From: JANQQC01 sp965262255
GTDB taxonomy: Bacteria; Pseudomonadota; Alphaproteobacteria; Caulobacterales; Hyphomonadaceae
Length of the DNA stretch: 64,000 nucleotides
NCBI GenBank assembly: GCA_965262255.1
Contig: OZ253505.1
Location: forward strand, 1,116,001-1,180,000
Reading direction: 5' to 3'
The notes under the pieces are model-generated. The model saw only the letters and a program-made list of their open reading frames with translations, had not been told where the DNA came from and ran no database searches. This document shows, piece by piece, positions 17,043 to 25,735 of the stretch. Both the position numbers and the translations under genes were made by a program. How positions within the stretch are numbered: position 1 is the stretch's first letter; each line of letters begins with the position of its first letter.

Positions 17043-17873
17043 CTAGTAGGATAAATAATCGAAATCTCCTCTGACACTTGAAAGATATTCAGAAACTGAA
17101 AGTTGGTCCGTAGAGACGACTTGGAATATCATCTTGGACCAATTGTAGCCGTCTGGCCAGTTTATAGTTTCGAGCGCTATATTTAGTTCTTTGACGATTT
17201 CTTGTTTAGAAACTTCTTGTTGGCAAGTGTTATCCAAAACAGCAAAAACAGTTATCTCACGTTGTCGTGCATCCCACGCCGGTAGAGCGCGAAAACGAAT
17301 TTCGCTGATTGAACGATAGACTGCCCCAATTTCAGAACCGCTTTTGTCATGTTTTTTCCAAACACGTTTCCGAAACCTTTCAATCGCTTGATTAAAATCA
17401 TCTGGAAACGCGAACTGGCCGAACTTTCGCTCAATGGCAGCTGCAAACCGCACTTGTTCAGATTCAGTTGTAAATCCCGAACACCTATTCCACTTAGCAA
17501 CTAAATCCTTATGAATGGACATTATGCGTCTCAAATCTGCGAATACGTTAGAATCTGTTTTCTCAACGTATGCTAGGTAAGGACGCATTCCCTTCTCTAA
17601 CGGAACAATCTCATTCTCATTTACTTCAATTAATGGACATACGGCCACATAATGTCTTCGTCCAGAAGATCTAACAATATCGCAAGTTTGGCTGACTACG
17701 ATCAGTCCGGTTACTCCCTCGGTGTGCATAACAACATCAAACTGTTCACCCGAATTTGACTCATGACCATAGAAAAATCCACCTGCATCTAACGTGAAAT
17801 CTCCTTCTCGCCAATGTTGGATTGGGTTTGAATCAATTCCATATGAATTTAGGTTGTCGTACATTGACAACAT
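17043..17873 (-). CDS. SQTCD-motif protein, third gene of the accessory cassette (276 aa)
   Basis: I cannot name this family. Residues 55-68 form a buried strand ending in SQTCDIVRSS (Cys64, Asp65), followed by HYVAVCPLIEV (74-84), a Cys-containing strand. The centre is helical (FAAAIERKFGQFAFPDDF). The C-terminal third is alpha/beta (REITVFAVLD, SKMIFQVVST). No signal peptide or membrane helix is present. The paired Cys in the first half could bind metal or a nucleophile. It starts 2 bp after the HTH gene and is followed by rsfS. It occurs here twice (the relic is at 14507-14991), always in the order TIGR04255-HTH-SQTCD, so the three products probably act together. Confidence 0.7.
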   Translation of the reverse strand: MLSMYDNLNSYGIDSNPIQHWREGDFTLDAGGFFYGHESNSGEQFDVVMHTEGVTGLIVVSQTCDIVRSSGRRHYVAVCPLIEVNENEIVPLEKGMRPYLAYVEKTDSNVFADLRRIMSIHKDLVAKWNRCSGFTTESEQVRFAAAIERKFGQFAFPDDFNQAIERFRKRVWKKHDKSGSEIGAVYRSISEIRFRALPAWDARQREITVFAVLDNTCQQEVSKQEIVKELNIALETINWPDGYNWSKMIFQVVSTDQLSVSEYLSSVRGDFDYLSY

Positions 17874-17875
17874 TT

Positions 17876-18628
17876 TTATCTTTTCCGGACTCTAACGCGC
17901 TGACCAATTGGTTCTGATTCGTCTGGTGGGGGGATATATTCTTCAGAACCGTCGGCTTTCTCGTGAGTAAACATGGGAGTAGAATCGCCTGTTCTATGCA
18001 GTTTTGACTTTGTATACTGCGGTCGACCTATTCCTGGACCCAAAGCGCGAATAGCCTCGAAATACTTTCGATTTTTAATTAGTTCAAAGACGGAGACATA
18101 GTCGCAAACACTGTCTAATGCTATCGCATTTAACTTAGAATCACCTTTGTCGGAGTATCTAAGAACCGACAATGTTCTGGCAATATGACTAAAATGTTCA
18201 TCGGCGATTTCATGTCCTCTAGCCCAAAATGTCATAGTTTGGTGATCAACGTTGAGCAGGTTGGCTAAACGTTCCCAAGAAAAAATAGTCATACGGCGAA
18301 TTTCAAATAGATTATTTGTAGTCTGTGAACTGTCAACAGCGAGTGAACGTTTTATGGCCTCCAACAATATATCTAAAGAATCATCAAAAATTAGTCGACT
18401 GAATGTGTCTTTCTCTCTTATCGCATGACGAAACATAATTTCCTCTACGTTACCACTATGCGATAGTCTCAAACTTTCTATCGGGTTTTCGCCTTTCTCT
18501 CCCTCAAAAATACGCTCCTTATGAATTTCACCTGACTGAACCCTTAACGTCATTGCAAAAATTGGGAATCGAGAGCTTGCCTCGATATCAAAAGTTGAAT
18601 AGTGTCCTTGTGGAACTTGATGATTCAT
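17876..18628 (-). CDS. HTH protein, second gene of the accessory cassette (250 aa)
   Basis: Residues 1-100 are of unknown fold. Residues about 109-155 form a helix-turn-helix of XRE/Cro-like type (TIFSWERLANLLNVDHQTM then a recognition helix around FWARG). Residues 175-200 carry SVFELIKNRKYFEAIRALGPGIGRP, and the tail is basic (QRVRVRKR). The start ATG overlaps the TGA of the TIGR04255 gene by 4 bp (ATGA), indicating translational coupling. It is likely to bind DNA and autoregulate the cassette, or to act as an antitoxin; neither is proven. The distal paralogue is at 14994-15878. Confidence 0.7.
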   Translation of the reverse strand: MNHQVPQGHYSTFDIEASSRFPIFAMTLRVQSGEIHKERIFEGEKGENPIESLRLSHSGNVEEIMFRHAIREKDTFSRLIFDDSLDILLEAIKRSLAVDSSQTTNNLFEIRRMTIFSWERLANLLNVDHQTMTFWARGHEIADEHFSHIARTLSVLRYSDKGDSKLNAIALDSVCDYVSVFELIKNRKYFEAIRALGPGIGRPQYTKSKLHRTGDSTPMFTHEKADGSEEYIPPPDESEPIGQRVRVRKR

Positions 18629-19425
18629 ACTTCACCTCCATATAACCGCAGAAAGTCGTCATTAACCACCCAACGAAAGAAACTATATGCTCTGGACGCT
18701 AAATCTGAAGAGGTTTTCCGAAAATCAAAAGATTCAAACTTCACAAGCTGGTCAAACGTTTGAAAAACATCGGTATCTAGATACCAAGAAGGAACGTCTA
18801 TAGAGGGCATTAGTTCCGGGTTATGGGTTTGGCCGGTCGGCATGAATCCCCACCGGGCAACAAGCGATGCACTATTAATCCGTGCGAAAATTTCGCTAGT
18901 CGCCCTTTCAACTTGCATAGATTGGGCCGAAGAGTATACTCCTGTAACCTCTGGTCTAACGATATCAGCCAACCTATCCAACGGGTCGCCAAAGACTCTG
19001 TTGACGTATCGTACACCGAAGCGCGATAAATAATTGGGATTGATTGTAGACGACAGAGCTTCAACAAGTTCTACTACGCGCCGGATTAAATCCATTCTCT
19101 CAACATACCTCCGAGTCTCTATTGACAGGTAATTTGTAGTCAAAGATACTCGCCAATAACGACTCTCATCGAAAAACCGCCAATTTGGTGTTTGTGCCAA
19201 GTTTTGCGATTCGTGGATAGATTTGAACGTAAAATTATGATCCAGATGGTTATGTGGGAAATTCTTTCGAATCTTTTCCTGAAAACTACCCACGAAGTAT
19301 TTATCTGCTATCGACAAGATTTCAGGAAATGAAACCTGCACCAGAACACCTGAAAGAGGGGGGAAAGCCAGTGCGACTGAATCCGGGACTGGGTCAAAGA
19401 AAGGATTACCCGTTGAAAATGTCAT
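18625..19425 (-). CDS. TIGR04255-family protein, first gene of the accessory cassette
   Basis: The 266 residues show the features of this sporadically distributed family: an N-terminal FPPLSGVLVQVSFPEI, then RYWRVSLTTNYLSIETRRYVERMDLIRRV, a FGVRYVNRVFGDPL core, ARWGFMPTG, an LDTDVF strand and the terminal AYSFFRWVVNDDFLRLYGG. The family is often found beside accessory or defence-type genes and its biochemical activity is unknown. The gene opens the cassette downstream of nadD, separated by 87 bp with a possible promoter, and overlaps the HTH gene by 4 bp. A 3' relic of a second copy lies at 15866-16046. Confidence 0.8.
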   Translation of the reverse strand: MTFSTGNPFFDPVPDSVALAFPPLSGVLVQVSFPEILSIADKYFVGSFQEKIRKNFPHNHLDHNFTFKSIHESQNLAQTPNWRFFDESRYWRVSLTTNYLSIETRRYVERMDLIRRVVELVEALSSTINPNYLSRFGVRYVNRVFGDPLDRLADIVRPEVTGVYSSAQSMQVERATSEIFARINSASLVARWGFMPTGQTHNPELMPSIDVPSWYLDTDVFQTFDQLVKFESFDFRKTSSDLASRAYSFFRWVVNDDFLRLYGGEV

Positions 19426-19460
19426 TAGAAATGAACAATAAGTTTCGTAGGACTCTTTTT

Positions 19461-19489
19461 AGAATAGCAGATCGGTATCTTAAAAGTAA
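19461..19489 (-). promoter_or_regulatory. Possible promoter of the accessory cassette
   Basis: On the minus strand TTACTT (19489-19484), a 17-nt spacer and TATTCT (19466-19461) lie in the 87-bp gap between nadD and the TIGR04255 gene. The match to consensus is only moderate; read-through from the nadD operon is also possible. Confidence 0.35.
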
Positions 19490-19512
19490 CATCGGGAACA
19501 TTCTGAGTTCCG

Positions 19513-20115
19513 CTACGATACACAAGATTCCTCACGCAGTCTAGAAGAAGATTCGTAGTTGTAAGGCGCGTTTAGTAACGCCCAAATTGGCGGCTTACAA
19601 ACTGGTAAGAATGCCACTTCGTGTCTTCGAACCCGCTCTTTAGCCAATCGGCGAGAAAAACGTGAGTTTAATGCAGTATATAGTGCGCTAGGACGAATAA
19701 TCAAGCAAACAGGTACCGTGTTCGCAAACTCCTCCCAATCTCGCCAATAGTGGAAACTTTCCAAATTGTCGCTCCCCATCACCCAGACAAACTTACTTGT
19801 GGGACAACGTCTGCGTAGAAATTTGATTGTGTCGATAGAGTACGTAAGAGAAGCAGTTTGTTCTATGTCGCTGACTTTCATTTGTTTATGTTTCGCTTGC
19901 TGTTGGGCCGACTCAAATCTTTCCTTAAAATCTCCGTGCTGGACTTTCAACGGATTACTCCTGGCAACTATCCACCAAACAGCATCTAATTTGAGAGCTT
20001 TAAGGGCTTGTTCCGCGACGTGGTAATGCCCCGAGTGAGCAGGATTAAAAGACCCTCCAAATAACCCGATCTTCAAATTATTATGCGGGCCAGGCAATTT
20101 GTTTAAGACTCTCAT
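19513..20115 (-). CDS. nadD: Nicotinate-nucleotide adenylyltransferase NadD
   Basis: Transfers AMP from ATP to nicotinate mononucleotide to make deamido-NAD in NAD biosynthesis. The 200-residue product carries the nucleotidyltransferase signature GGSFNPAHSGH (20-30) and a C-terminal SSRLREE that corresponds to the S(S/T)xxR motif of the family. The ATG overlaps the proA stop by 4 bp (ATGA), so the two are translationally coupled. In related genomes rsfS follows directly; here the accessory cassette intervenes. Confidence 0.95.
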   Translation of the reverse strand: MRVLNKLPGPHNNLKIGLFGGSFNPAHSGHYHVAEQALKALKLDAVWWIVARSNPLKVQHGDFKERFESAQQQAKHKQMKVSDIEQTASLTYSIDTIKFLRRRCPTSKFVWVMGSDNLESFHYWRDWEEFANTVPVCLIIRPSALYTALNSRFSRRLAKERVRRHEVAFLPVCKPPIWALLNAPYNYESSSRLREESCVS

Positions 20116-21401
20116 AAGGCTCTGACCTGTCCGTTACCCCGAACAACATATTTGAATGTAGTGAGCTGTTCGATTCCAATTGGTCCTCGCGCATGAATAC
20201 GGCCAGTAGCAATTCCAATTTCCGCTCCCATACCAAACTCCCCACCATCGGCAAACTGTGTCGAAGCATTATGCATGACGATCGCGCTGTCTACTTGCTT
20301 TAGAAACTTATCGGCGATCACTTGGTTTTCTGTAACGATTGTTTCAGTGTGTCCAGAACCGTATTTTGAAATATGCTTAACCGCTACATCGACATTTTCT
20401 ACTATCTTTATCGACAAAACAGGAGCCAAGTACTCTGTCCTCCAGTCCTCTTCAGTTGCTAATACGACATCTGAAACTTCGTCGCGTACGCGATCGTCGC
20501 CGCGAACCTCACAACCGTTATCGCGTAATTTTTGAACAAGATTTTTAAGAAGTTCCGACTTTACATCCCTATGAATCAATAACGTCTCAAGAGCCCCACA
20601 GATTCCTGGTCTTCGCAACTTAGCATTGACTACAATACTCATTGCCATCTTTTGACAAGCATCCTTGTCTATATAAGCGTGACATATCCCTTCTAAATGT
20701 GCAAATACCGGTATTCTTGCTTCTTGGCGGACTCGCGCAACAAGGTCTTTTCCGCCTCTCGGTACAATGATGTCAATATTTCCGTTTAATCCTTGGAGCA
20801 TCTCTCCTACTGCTCTTCGGTCTGTTGTTCTTACAAGTTGTATAGATTCAAAAGGTAGATCAGATTGTTTGAGACCGAGTTGCAAACAATCATGGATTGC
20901 TACCGCGGTGTTCAAAGCGCTTGAGCCTGACCGCAAGACACAGGCGTTACCCGCTTTCAAACACAGAGCTCCTGCATCAGCGGTAACATTTGGTCGAGCC
21001 TCAAATATGACTCCAATCACGCCTAGCGGGGTTCTAACTCGTTCTATAATTAAACCATTGGGTCGCTTGAATCTAGCTATGGTCTCGCCAATCGGGTTGG
21101 GTAATTCTGCAATCTGCTCCAAACTTAAACAAATCGCGGATATACGATCTTCGTTGAGTGTGAGGCGGTCGATCATCGCATCTGAAAGCCCTGCTTTTTT
21201 AGAAGACAGAATATCAACTTTGTTCGCAGCGAGGATATCATTATGCCTATTCCTAATGGCCGTCGACATTGCCATCAGCGCACGATTCTTTGTCTGTTCC
21301 GACGCTGTTGCAAGTTCCCCTGCTACTATTCTGGCTTTTTCGCCCATTCTTGAGAGCAAAAATTCCGTAGATTTTTCGTCTGTTTTTTCTTGGTCAAACA
21401 T
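20112..21401 (-). CDS. proA: Gamma-glutamyl phosphate reductase ProA
   Basis: NADPH-dependent reduction of gamma-glutamyl phosphate to glutamate semialdehyde, the second step of proline synthesis. The 429 residues match the aldehyde-dehydrogenase-like family: GVIFEARPNVTADA near 130-143, and the catalytic Cys268 in RRPGICGALET. It follows proB with an 8-bp overlap and is itself coupled to nadD, giving a compact obg-proB-proA-nadD operon. Confidence 0.97.
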   Translation of the reverse strand: MFDQEKTDEKSTEFLLSRMGEKARIVAGELATASEQTKNRALMAMSTAIRNRHNDILAANKVDILSSKKAGLSDAMIDRLTLNEDRISAICLSLEQIAELPNPIGETIARFKRPNGLIIERVRTPLGVIGVIFEARPNVTADAGALCLKAGNACVLRSGSSALNTAVAIHDCLQLGLKQSDLPFESIQLVRTTDRRAVGEMLQGLNGNIDIIVPRGGKDLVARVRQEARIPVFAHLEGICHAYIDKDACQKMAMSIVVNAKLRRPGICGALETLLIHRDVKSELLKNLVQKLRDNGCEVRGDDRVRDEVSDVVLATEEDWRTEYLAPVLSIKIVENVDVAVKHISKYGSGHTETIVTENQVIADKFLKQVDSAIVMHNASTQFADGGEFGMGAEIGIATGRIHARGPIGIEQLTTFKYVVRGNGQVRAL

Positions 21402-22563
21402 CTTGTTTGCTTTCTAAAACCATATCGTCGCGATGAATAACGGCCGGGCGACCCCGGAATCCTAATATGGGTTCTACTTCATCTGTCTGTAGACCCTTTA
21501 TCAGTGCTAAATCCCTGGAGGCATAGGAAACAATACCTTTCGCAACCGTGATTCTGGTTTGATCTTTTACAAAAACTGCAGCACCTCGATCGAAATGCCC
21601 TTCTACACTGCTCACTCCCACAGGCAACAAACTCGCTCCATTTGATAATGCAATTTTCGCTCCTTCGTCAATTATTATAGAACCTTCCGGTTTAAGATGA
21701 CTTTTCAACCAGATTGCTCTAGCCATTTCGGCTGAATGAGATGGAACAATCCAAGTTGCTGAGCCCTCCTCATCTAAACTGATCAGCGGGGATTTTTTAT
21801 CTCCTAACGAAATTACCGTCTTACATCCGGCTGAATATGCAATTTGCGCAGCCTGCAGTTTCGTATCCATTCCGCCAGAACCGGTATTTGCCTTACCTGC
21901 CATCCTCTCATGTTCGATTGTGATCTTATCCACACGTCGAATAAGTTCAGCGCGAGGATTTTTGCGCGGATCGTCTGTATACATACCGTTGACATCGGAG
22001 AGCAGGACAAGCGTCTCCGCACCTATCATCTGGGCGACTCGTGCGGCAAGTCGATCATTATCGCCATATCGAATTTCATCCGTCGCAACCGTATCGTTTT
22101 CGTTGATCACGGGTACCGTCTCCGCCGCTAGAAGCGTATTCAAGGTTGAGCGAGCATTTAACCAACGTCGTCGAACTTCGGTGTCGTCGAGTGTAAGCAA
22201 TGACTGTGCAACACGAATTTGATGAACAGAAAACGCTTCAGAAATTTCTTTCATTAATAGGGGTTGCCCGAGGGCAGCCGCTGCCTGTTTTTCTTCTAGG
22301 TTCTTCAACGGCTTACTGGAAAGAAATTTTTTACCCAGCGAAATAGCGCCTGAGGAAACTAGAACAACCTCTTGTTTGCGAGCCTTCATAATCGCAAAAT
22401 CTTGGGCTAGATTTGCTAACCACTCTCTCCGAGCTACCCCGTTCTCAGCAACAAGATTCGAACCTGTCTTTACAACAACCCGGCGAGACTCTGAAAGTTT
22501 AGGAATTACGGTTGCCAAGGCCTTTCTCCTTTGTAAGATACCTGTTGTTCCGTTTTCTGACAT
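21394..22563 (-). CDS. proB: Glutamate 5-kinase ProB with PUA domain
   Basis: Phosphorylates glutamate to gamma-glutamyl phosphate, the first and feedback-controlled step of proline synthesis. It has an amino-acid kinase domain (VVVKTGSNLV, VLVSSGAISLG, NENDTVATDEIRYGDNDRLAARVA, TGSGGMDTKLQAA) and a C-terminal PUA RNA-binding-like domain (from about residue 285). The ATG at 22563 lies deep within obg; a TTG at 22518 has AAGGAG 7 nt upstream and begins directly at the kinase fold, so TTG 22518 (374 residues) is the likelier start, overlapping obg by 13 bp. Confidence 0.95.
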   Translation of the reverse strand: MSENGTTGILQRRKALATVIPKLSESRRVVVKTGSNLVAENGVARREWLANLAQDFAIMKARKQEVVLVSSGAISLGKKFLSSKPLKNLEEKQAAAALGQPLLMKEISEAFSVHQIRVAQSLLTLDDTEVRRRWLNARSTLNTLLAAETVPVINENDTVATDEIRYGDNDRLAARVAQMIGAETLVLLSDVNGMYTDDPRKNPRAELIRRVDKITIEHERMAGKANTGSGGMDTKLQAAQIAYSAGCKTVISLGDKKSPLISLDEEGSATWIVPSHSAEMARAIWLKSHLKPEGSIIIDEGAKIALSNGASLLPVGVSSVEGHFDRGAAVFVKDQTRITVAKGIVSYASRDLALIKGLQTDEVEPILGFRGRPAVIHRDDMVLESKQDV

Positions 22564-23546
22564 TGAATTTGAGCGAATACTTTAAGTAAGGCATCGCGTA
22601 CGCCGGTTCTAGCTACTCCCGAGATTTGCAAAGGTTTTTTAATAGAGACTTTTTGGAGTTGGGCAGATTTTTCGCGGAGAGATTCACCATCAATGGCATC
22701 AATCTTATTCAAAGCGACGATTTCTGGTTTGTTCGCTAGGTTGAAGCCATATTCTTCAAGTTCGTTGCGAATTGTCTCGTACGCTTGGGCGGGATCGTCG
22801 AGAGTTGAGTCAATAAGATGAAGCAAAACCCGGCATCGCTCCAAATGTTTCAAAAACCGATGTCCTAATCCTTGACCCTGCGCTGCCCCTTCAATAAGTC
22901 CTGGAATGTCCGCCATAACAAACCGTGTTTCCTGCCCTAAATCAATCGTGCCTAACCCGGGAGTTATTGTTGTGAAAGGATAATCTGCGATTTTTGGCTT
23001 AGCGGCACTTACGGACGCTAAGAACGTCGATTTACCTGCGTTGGGTAAACCAACCAATCCGGCATCAGCGAATAATTTAAGTTGAAGCCAAAGCCAGCGT
23101 TCCTCTCCGTCTTCACCGGGGTTGGATTGGCGCGGCGCTCTATTAGTGGACGATTTGAATCGAGTGTTTCCCCAACCTCCATTTCCGCCCTTCGCCAGCA
23201 TTACTTTTTGACCTTCGTAGGTTAGGTCAACAACTAGAGTATCTCGATCCTCTTCGAAAATTTGAGTCCCTACCGGCATTTTTAACGTAATGTCGTCTCC
23301 GCCGCGCCCCGTCCGCTGTTTGCCCATCCCATGAACACCTCTTTCGGCGCGGTAATGACCTTTATAGCGATAGTCGATTAACGTATTCAGGTTGGTGGCT
23401 GCTACAACCCAAACATCACCGCCCTTGCCACCGTCTCCGCCGTCAGGACCGCCATACTCTAGGTGAGCCTCTCGTCGGAATGAAATGCATCCATTTCCTC
23501 CGTGGCCTGCTTTGACGAATATTTTGCACTGATCGAGGAATTTCAT
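22506..23546 (-). CDS. obg: GTPase Obg/CgtA
   Basis: Essential GTPase involved in 50S ribosome assembly, stress response and chromosome segregation. The 346 residues contain the Gly-rich Obg fold (HGGNGCISFRRE, GGPDGGDGGKGGDV, GGNGGWGN) in residues 1-158, then the G domain with GLPNAGKST (166-174), the switch region TTITPGLG, DIPG and NKID. There is no long C-terminal OCT extension, as usual for alphaproteobacterial Obg. It lies 18 bp after the GNAT gene and overlaps proB. Confidence 0.97.
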   Translation of the reverse strand: MKFLDQCKIFVKAGHGGNGCISFRREAHLEYGGPDGGDGGKGGDVWVVAATNLNTLIDYRYKGHYRAERGVHGMGKQRTGRGGDDITLKMPVGTQIFEEDRDTLVVDLTYEGQKVMLAKGGNGGWGNTRFKSSTNRAPRQSNPGEDGEERWLWLQLKLFADAGLVGLPNAGKSTFLASVSAAKPKIADYPFTTITPGLGTIDLGQETRFVMADIPGLIEGAAQGQGLGHRFLKHLERCRVLLHLIDSTLDDPAQAYETIRNELEEYGFNLANKPEIVALNKIDAIDGESLREKSAQLQKVSIKKPLQISGVARTGVRDALLKVFAQIQCQKTEQQVSYKGERPWQP

Positions 23547-23564
23547 TCTGTACTTTCCGACTGA

Positions 23565-24083
23565 CTAAATACAGTACGCCATATCAATGCATTCGACTGT
23601 AGCACTTCTACCTAAGCAATAGTATTGACTTCTTCCACATGCAAGGAATCCGCATTTGCGTAAGACACGTCCTGACGCTGGATTATCAACAAAGTATCCT
23701 GCTGTAACGAATTTTATTTTCTCTATCTCATGCAGCCACTTGACGAAGGTAGTTACCGCTGTTGTTGCAATTCCACGTCCCCAAAATGTTGGAGCAATCC
23801 AATACCCCACATCTAAGAACAGATTATTATTGAATTTTGAGGCAGAAACGCAGCCGACAATTCCGATATCTTCCACGATCGCGAACGTAAAGGCTTCCCT
23901 CTGTTCGGTTTTTCTCTGACAATCCAAAATATAATTTTTGGTGTTTTCTAAAGTTTGGTTTGGAGGAATCTTACCAACACTTCGATAGATTCTCGGATCT
24001 CTGACACAAGCATTGACTTGCTCGACGTCTGCGATTCGCAGAGGTCGGAGTTCAAGGCGACCAGAGGCCGTTTGTATCATCAT
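23565..24083 (-). CDS. GNAT-family N-acetyltransferase (RimJ/RimL-like)
   Basis: Acetyl-CoA-dependent acetyltransferase of the RimJ/RimL branch, which acetylates protein N-termini or small amines; the substrate cannot be told. The 172 residues show the ELRPLRIADVEQVN start, the GYWIAPTFWGRGIATTAVTTF acetyl-CoA loop (about 92-112, Arg/Gly-x-Gly-x-Ala form) and the VDNPASGRVLRKCGF segment (about 134-148). It lies between rpmA and obg, a position that many alphaproteobacteria reserve for such a gene. A terminator separates it from rpmA. Confidence 0.85.
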   Translation of the reverse strand: MMIQTASGRLELRPLRIADVEQVNACVRDPRIYRSVGKIPPNQTLENTKNYILDCQRKTEQREAFTFAIVEDIGIVGCVSASKFNNNLFLDVGYWIAPTFWGRGIATTAVTTFVKWLHEIEKIKFVTAGYFVDNPASGRVLRKCGFLACGRSQYYCLGRSATVECIDMAYCI

Positions 24084-24113
24084 TTCGTTTTCACCCGTTT
24101 GTTATTTCAAATT

Positions 24114-24139
24114 AAAAAAGGAGAGGCAATCGCCTCTCC
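24114..24139 (-). terminator. Rho-independent terminator after rpmA
   Basis: On the minus strand GGAGAGGC (24139-24132), loop GATT, GCCTCTCC (24127-24120) and six T (24119-24114) form a strong intrinsic terminator. It lies in the gap between rpmA and the GNAT gene, so the rplU-rpmA transcript ends here at least partly. Confidence 0.9.
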
Positions 24140-24192
24140 AATCAATCATTCGAGATATTGAGGCCGTCTTTCACGGCCGAGACCGCGCAAGT

Positions 24193-24456
24193 TTATGTAG
24201 TATCGGTCTGTCGTATTGAGACGTATTGCCGATTACCTGCTTTTCTCCTGAACTCTACGATCCCCGGTGACAGTGCAAAAAGCGTATGATCTCTTCCCAT
24301 GCCAACATTGGTGCCTGGATACGTTTTGGTACCGCGTTGGCGAAGTATAATGTTACCCGGAACAACGTGTTCTCCGCCGAACTTTTTTACTCCGAGGAAC
24401 TTCGGATTTGAGTCGCGACCATTCCTTGATGAACCGCCAGATTTTTTGTGAGCCAT
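24193..24456 (-). CDS. rpmA: 50S ribosomal protein bL27
   Basis: bL27 reaches the peptidyl-transferase centre and helps position tRNA ends. The 87-residue product begins MAHKKSGGSSRNGRDSNPK and contains RQRGTKTYPGTNVGMGRDHTLFAL, both diagnostic. It is downstream of rplU in the usual order, and a terminator follows. Confidence 0.98.
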   Translation of the reverse strand: MAHKKSGGSSRNGRDSNPKFLGVKKFGGEHVVPGNIILRQRGTKTYPGTNVGMGRDHTLFALSPGIVEFRRKAGNRQYVSIRQTDTT

Positions 24457-24532
24457 GTTGTTACCTTAAAGTCTTATTGACAGTTGAACGTGTTGATATA
24501 CGAAGTATTGTGATCTGCAACTACTCCTTAGA

Positions 24533-25186
24533 TTAGGCAGATTCTGATTTTGTTTCCTCTTTTGATCCGCTTGGTACTATTTCGGGTTCTGATTCTTCTT
24601 TTCCCGACAGTTCATGCGAGTCGCTTGCAGTTTCTAAATTGTTTTCGTCTTGGACACCGCTATTTGTTTCTTCGACTTGCTCACCAGATTCATCAACAGA
24701 TTCTAGTACTCCTGAGTCGTCCTTTGCGTTTTCAGTTTCACCAGCAACTTCCACAGTTTGTTCGTCAGGAAAGGCGATACTTGAATCTTCCGTCAGTTCA
24801 TCGGAGACATTCTCTTCTGGTAATTCCATCGCTGGAGTGTCTTCAAACGTAGCCATTACATCTTTTCTCGAGCCATCAGCGGACACATCAATAATGTTTA
24901 CAACAGTTTCATACTGTCGATGACCTTTTTTACGTCGGTAAGTGCTTCTTTGACGTTTTTTGAAGATCAGAATTTTTTTTCCCCTGCGTTGCTCTACTAC
25001 TTCTCCATAAACGCAAGCGCCTTCCACTACTGGTTCACCGACAAGCAATTTATCGCCGTCAGACAGCATCAAAACGTCACCGAAAGTCACGTCCTCGCCA
25101 GCCTCTGCTAATAGTTTCTCGACTACAATTTGGTCACCTTCGGTGACTTTGTATTGCTTACCGCCTGTCCTAATGACAGCGTACAT
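24533..25186 (-). CDS. rplU: 50S ribosomal protein bL21 with long acidic C-terminal tail
   Basis: bL21 binds 23S rRNA in the large subunit. Residues 1-103 are the L21 core (MYAVIRTGGKQYKVTEGD, KRQRSTYRRKKGHRQ). Residues about 110-217 are a Glu/Asp/Ser-rich tail with no predicted fold, so the protein is twice the normal length of about 103 residues. Alphaproteobacterial L21 proteins often carry extensions, but this one is acidic rather than the more usual Lys/Ala-rich kind. It is the first gene of the rplU-rpmA operon. Confidence 0.97.
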   Translation of the reverse strand: MYAVIRTGGKQYKVTEGDQIVVEKLLAEAGEDVTFGDVLMLSDGDKLLVGEPVVEGACVYGEVVEQRRGKKILIFKKRQRSTYRRKKGHRQYETVVNIIDVSADGSRKDVMATFEDTPAMELPEENVSDELTEDSSIAFPDEQTVEVAGETENAKDDSGVLESVDESGEQVEETNSGVQDENNLETASDSHELSGKEESEPEIVPSGSKEETKSESA

Positions 25187-25258
25187 GGAATACTCCAGTT
25201 ACAAATAAGTTGGATGTTTGGGGGTCGCTCGCGTACAATCTCAAAGAGCGAATAGCCG

Positions 25259-25287
25259 CTTTAACTACATTAAGTCGGTTTTGTCAA
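25259..25287 (-). promoter_or_regulatory. Putative promoter of rplU-rpmA
   Basis: TTGACA (25287-25282), a 17-nt spacer and TTAAAG (25264-25259) on the minus strand, about 75 nt before the rplU start. The -35 box is perfect and the -10 box weak. Confidence 0.5.
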
Positions 25288-25382
25288 ATGATTTAACGGA
25301 ATACTGAATTGATAATGTGAACATTTCAGAGCGATAACACTTGCGAAAAAAGGTTAAACCACCATAATATCAATAGAGAGCT

Positions 25383-25472
25383 GGAGAGGTGCCGGAGCGG
25401 TCGAACGGGACGGTCTCGAAAACCGTTGTACGCGCAAGCGTACCCAGGGTTCGAATCCCTGTCTCTCCGCCA
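25383..25472 (+). tRNA. tRNA-Ser (anticodon CGA)
   Basis: A 90-nt class II tRNA. The acceptor stem GGAGAGG pairs with TCTCTCC, and discriminator G and an encoded CCA end at 25472. The anticodon stem ACGGT/ACCGT encloses loop CTCGAAA, so the anticodon is CGA (25417-25419), reading UCG. The long variable arm (GTACGCGCAAGCGTAC) and the T-loop GGTTCGAATCC are typical of serine tRNA. Confidence 0.97.
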
Positions 25473-25735
25473 AGTTTTTTCTATAAGGACGTGAAAGCGC
25501 ACTTTAGATCCATAGAATCCACATCGCTATTCCGACAACTAATAGTTACAGTATTCACTGTTTTCATTGTCGAAGTCTAGCAATGTTATCTTCTAAGTGA
25601 ATCGGCAATCCTAAGAATCTAGAGATCAGGCATTACTGGGAAGCATTCAGTCTGAAATCTAGGCCCGTAAAATAAGAGGTCGGAGATTCTTCAAATTGAA
25701 ACTGATATGCCTCCCTTGATCGATCTCAATCCCGA

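Noticed and set aside
25389..25580. 63-codon plus-strand frame
   Set aside because: It starts inside tRNA-Ser.
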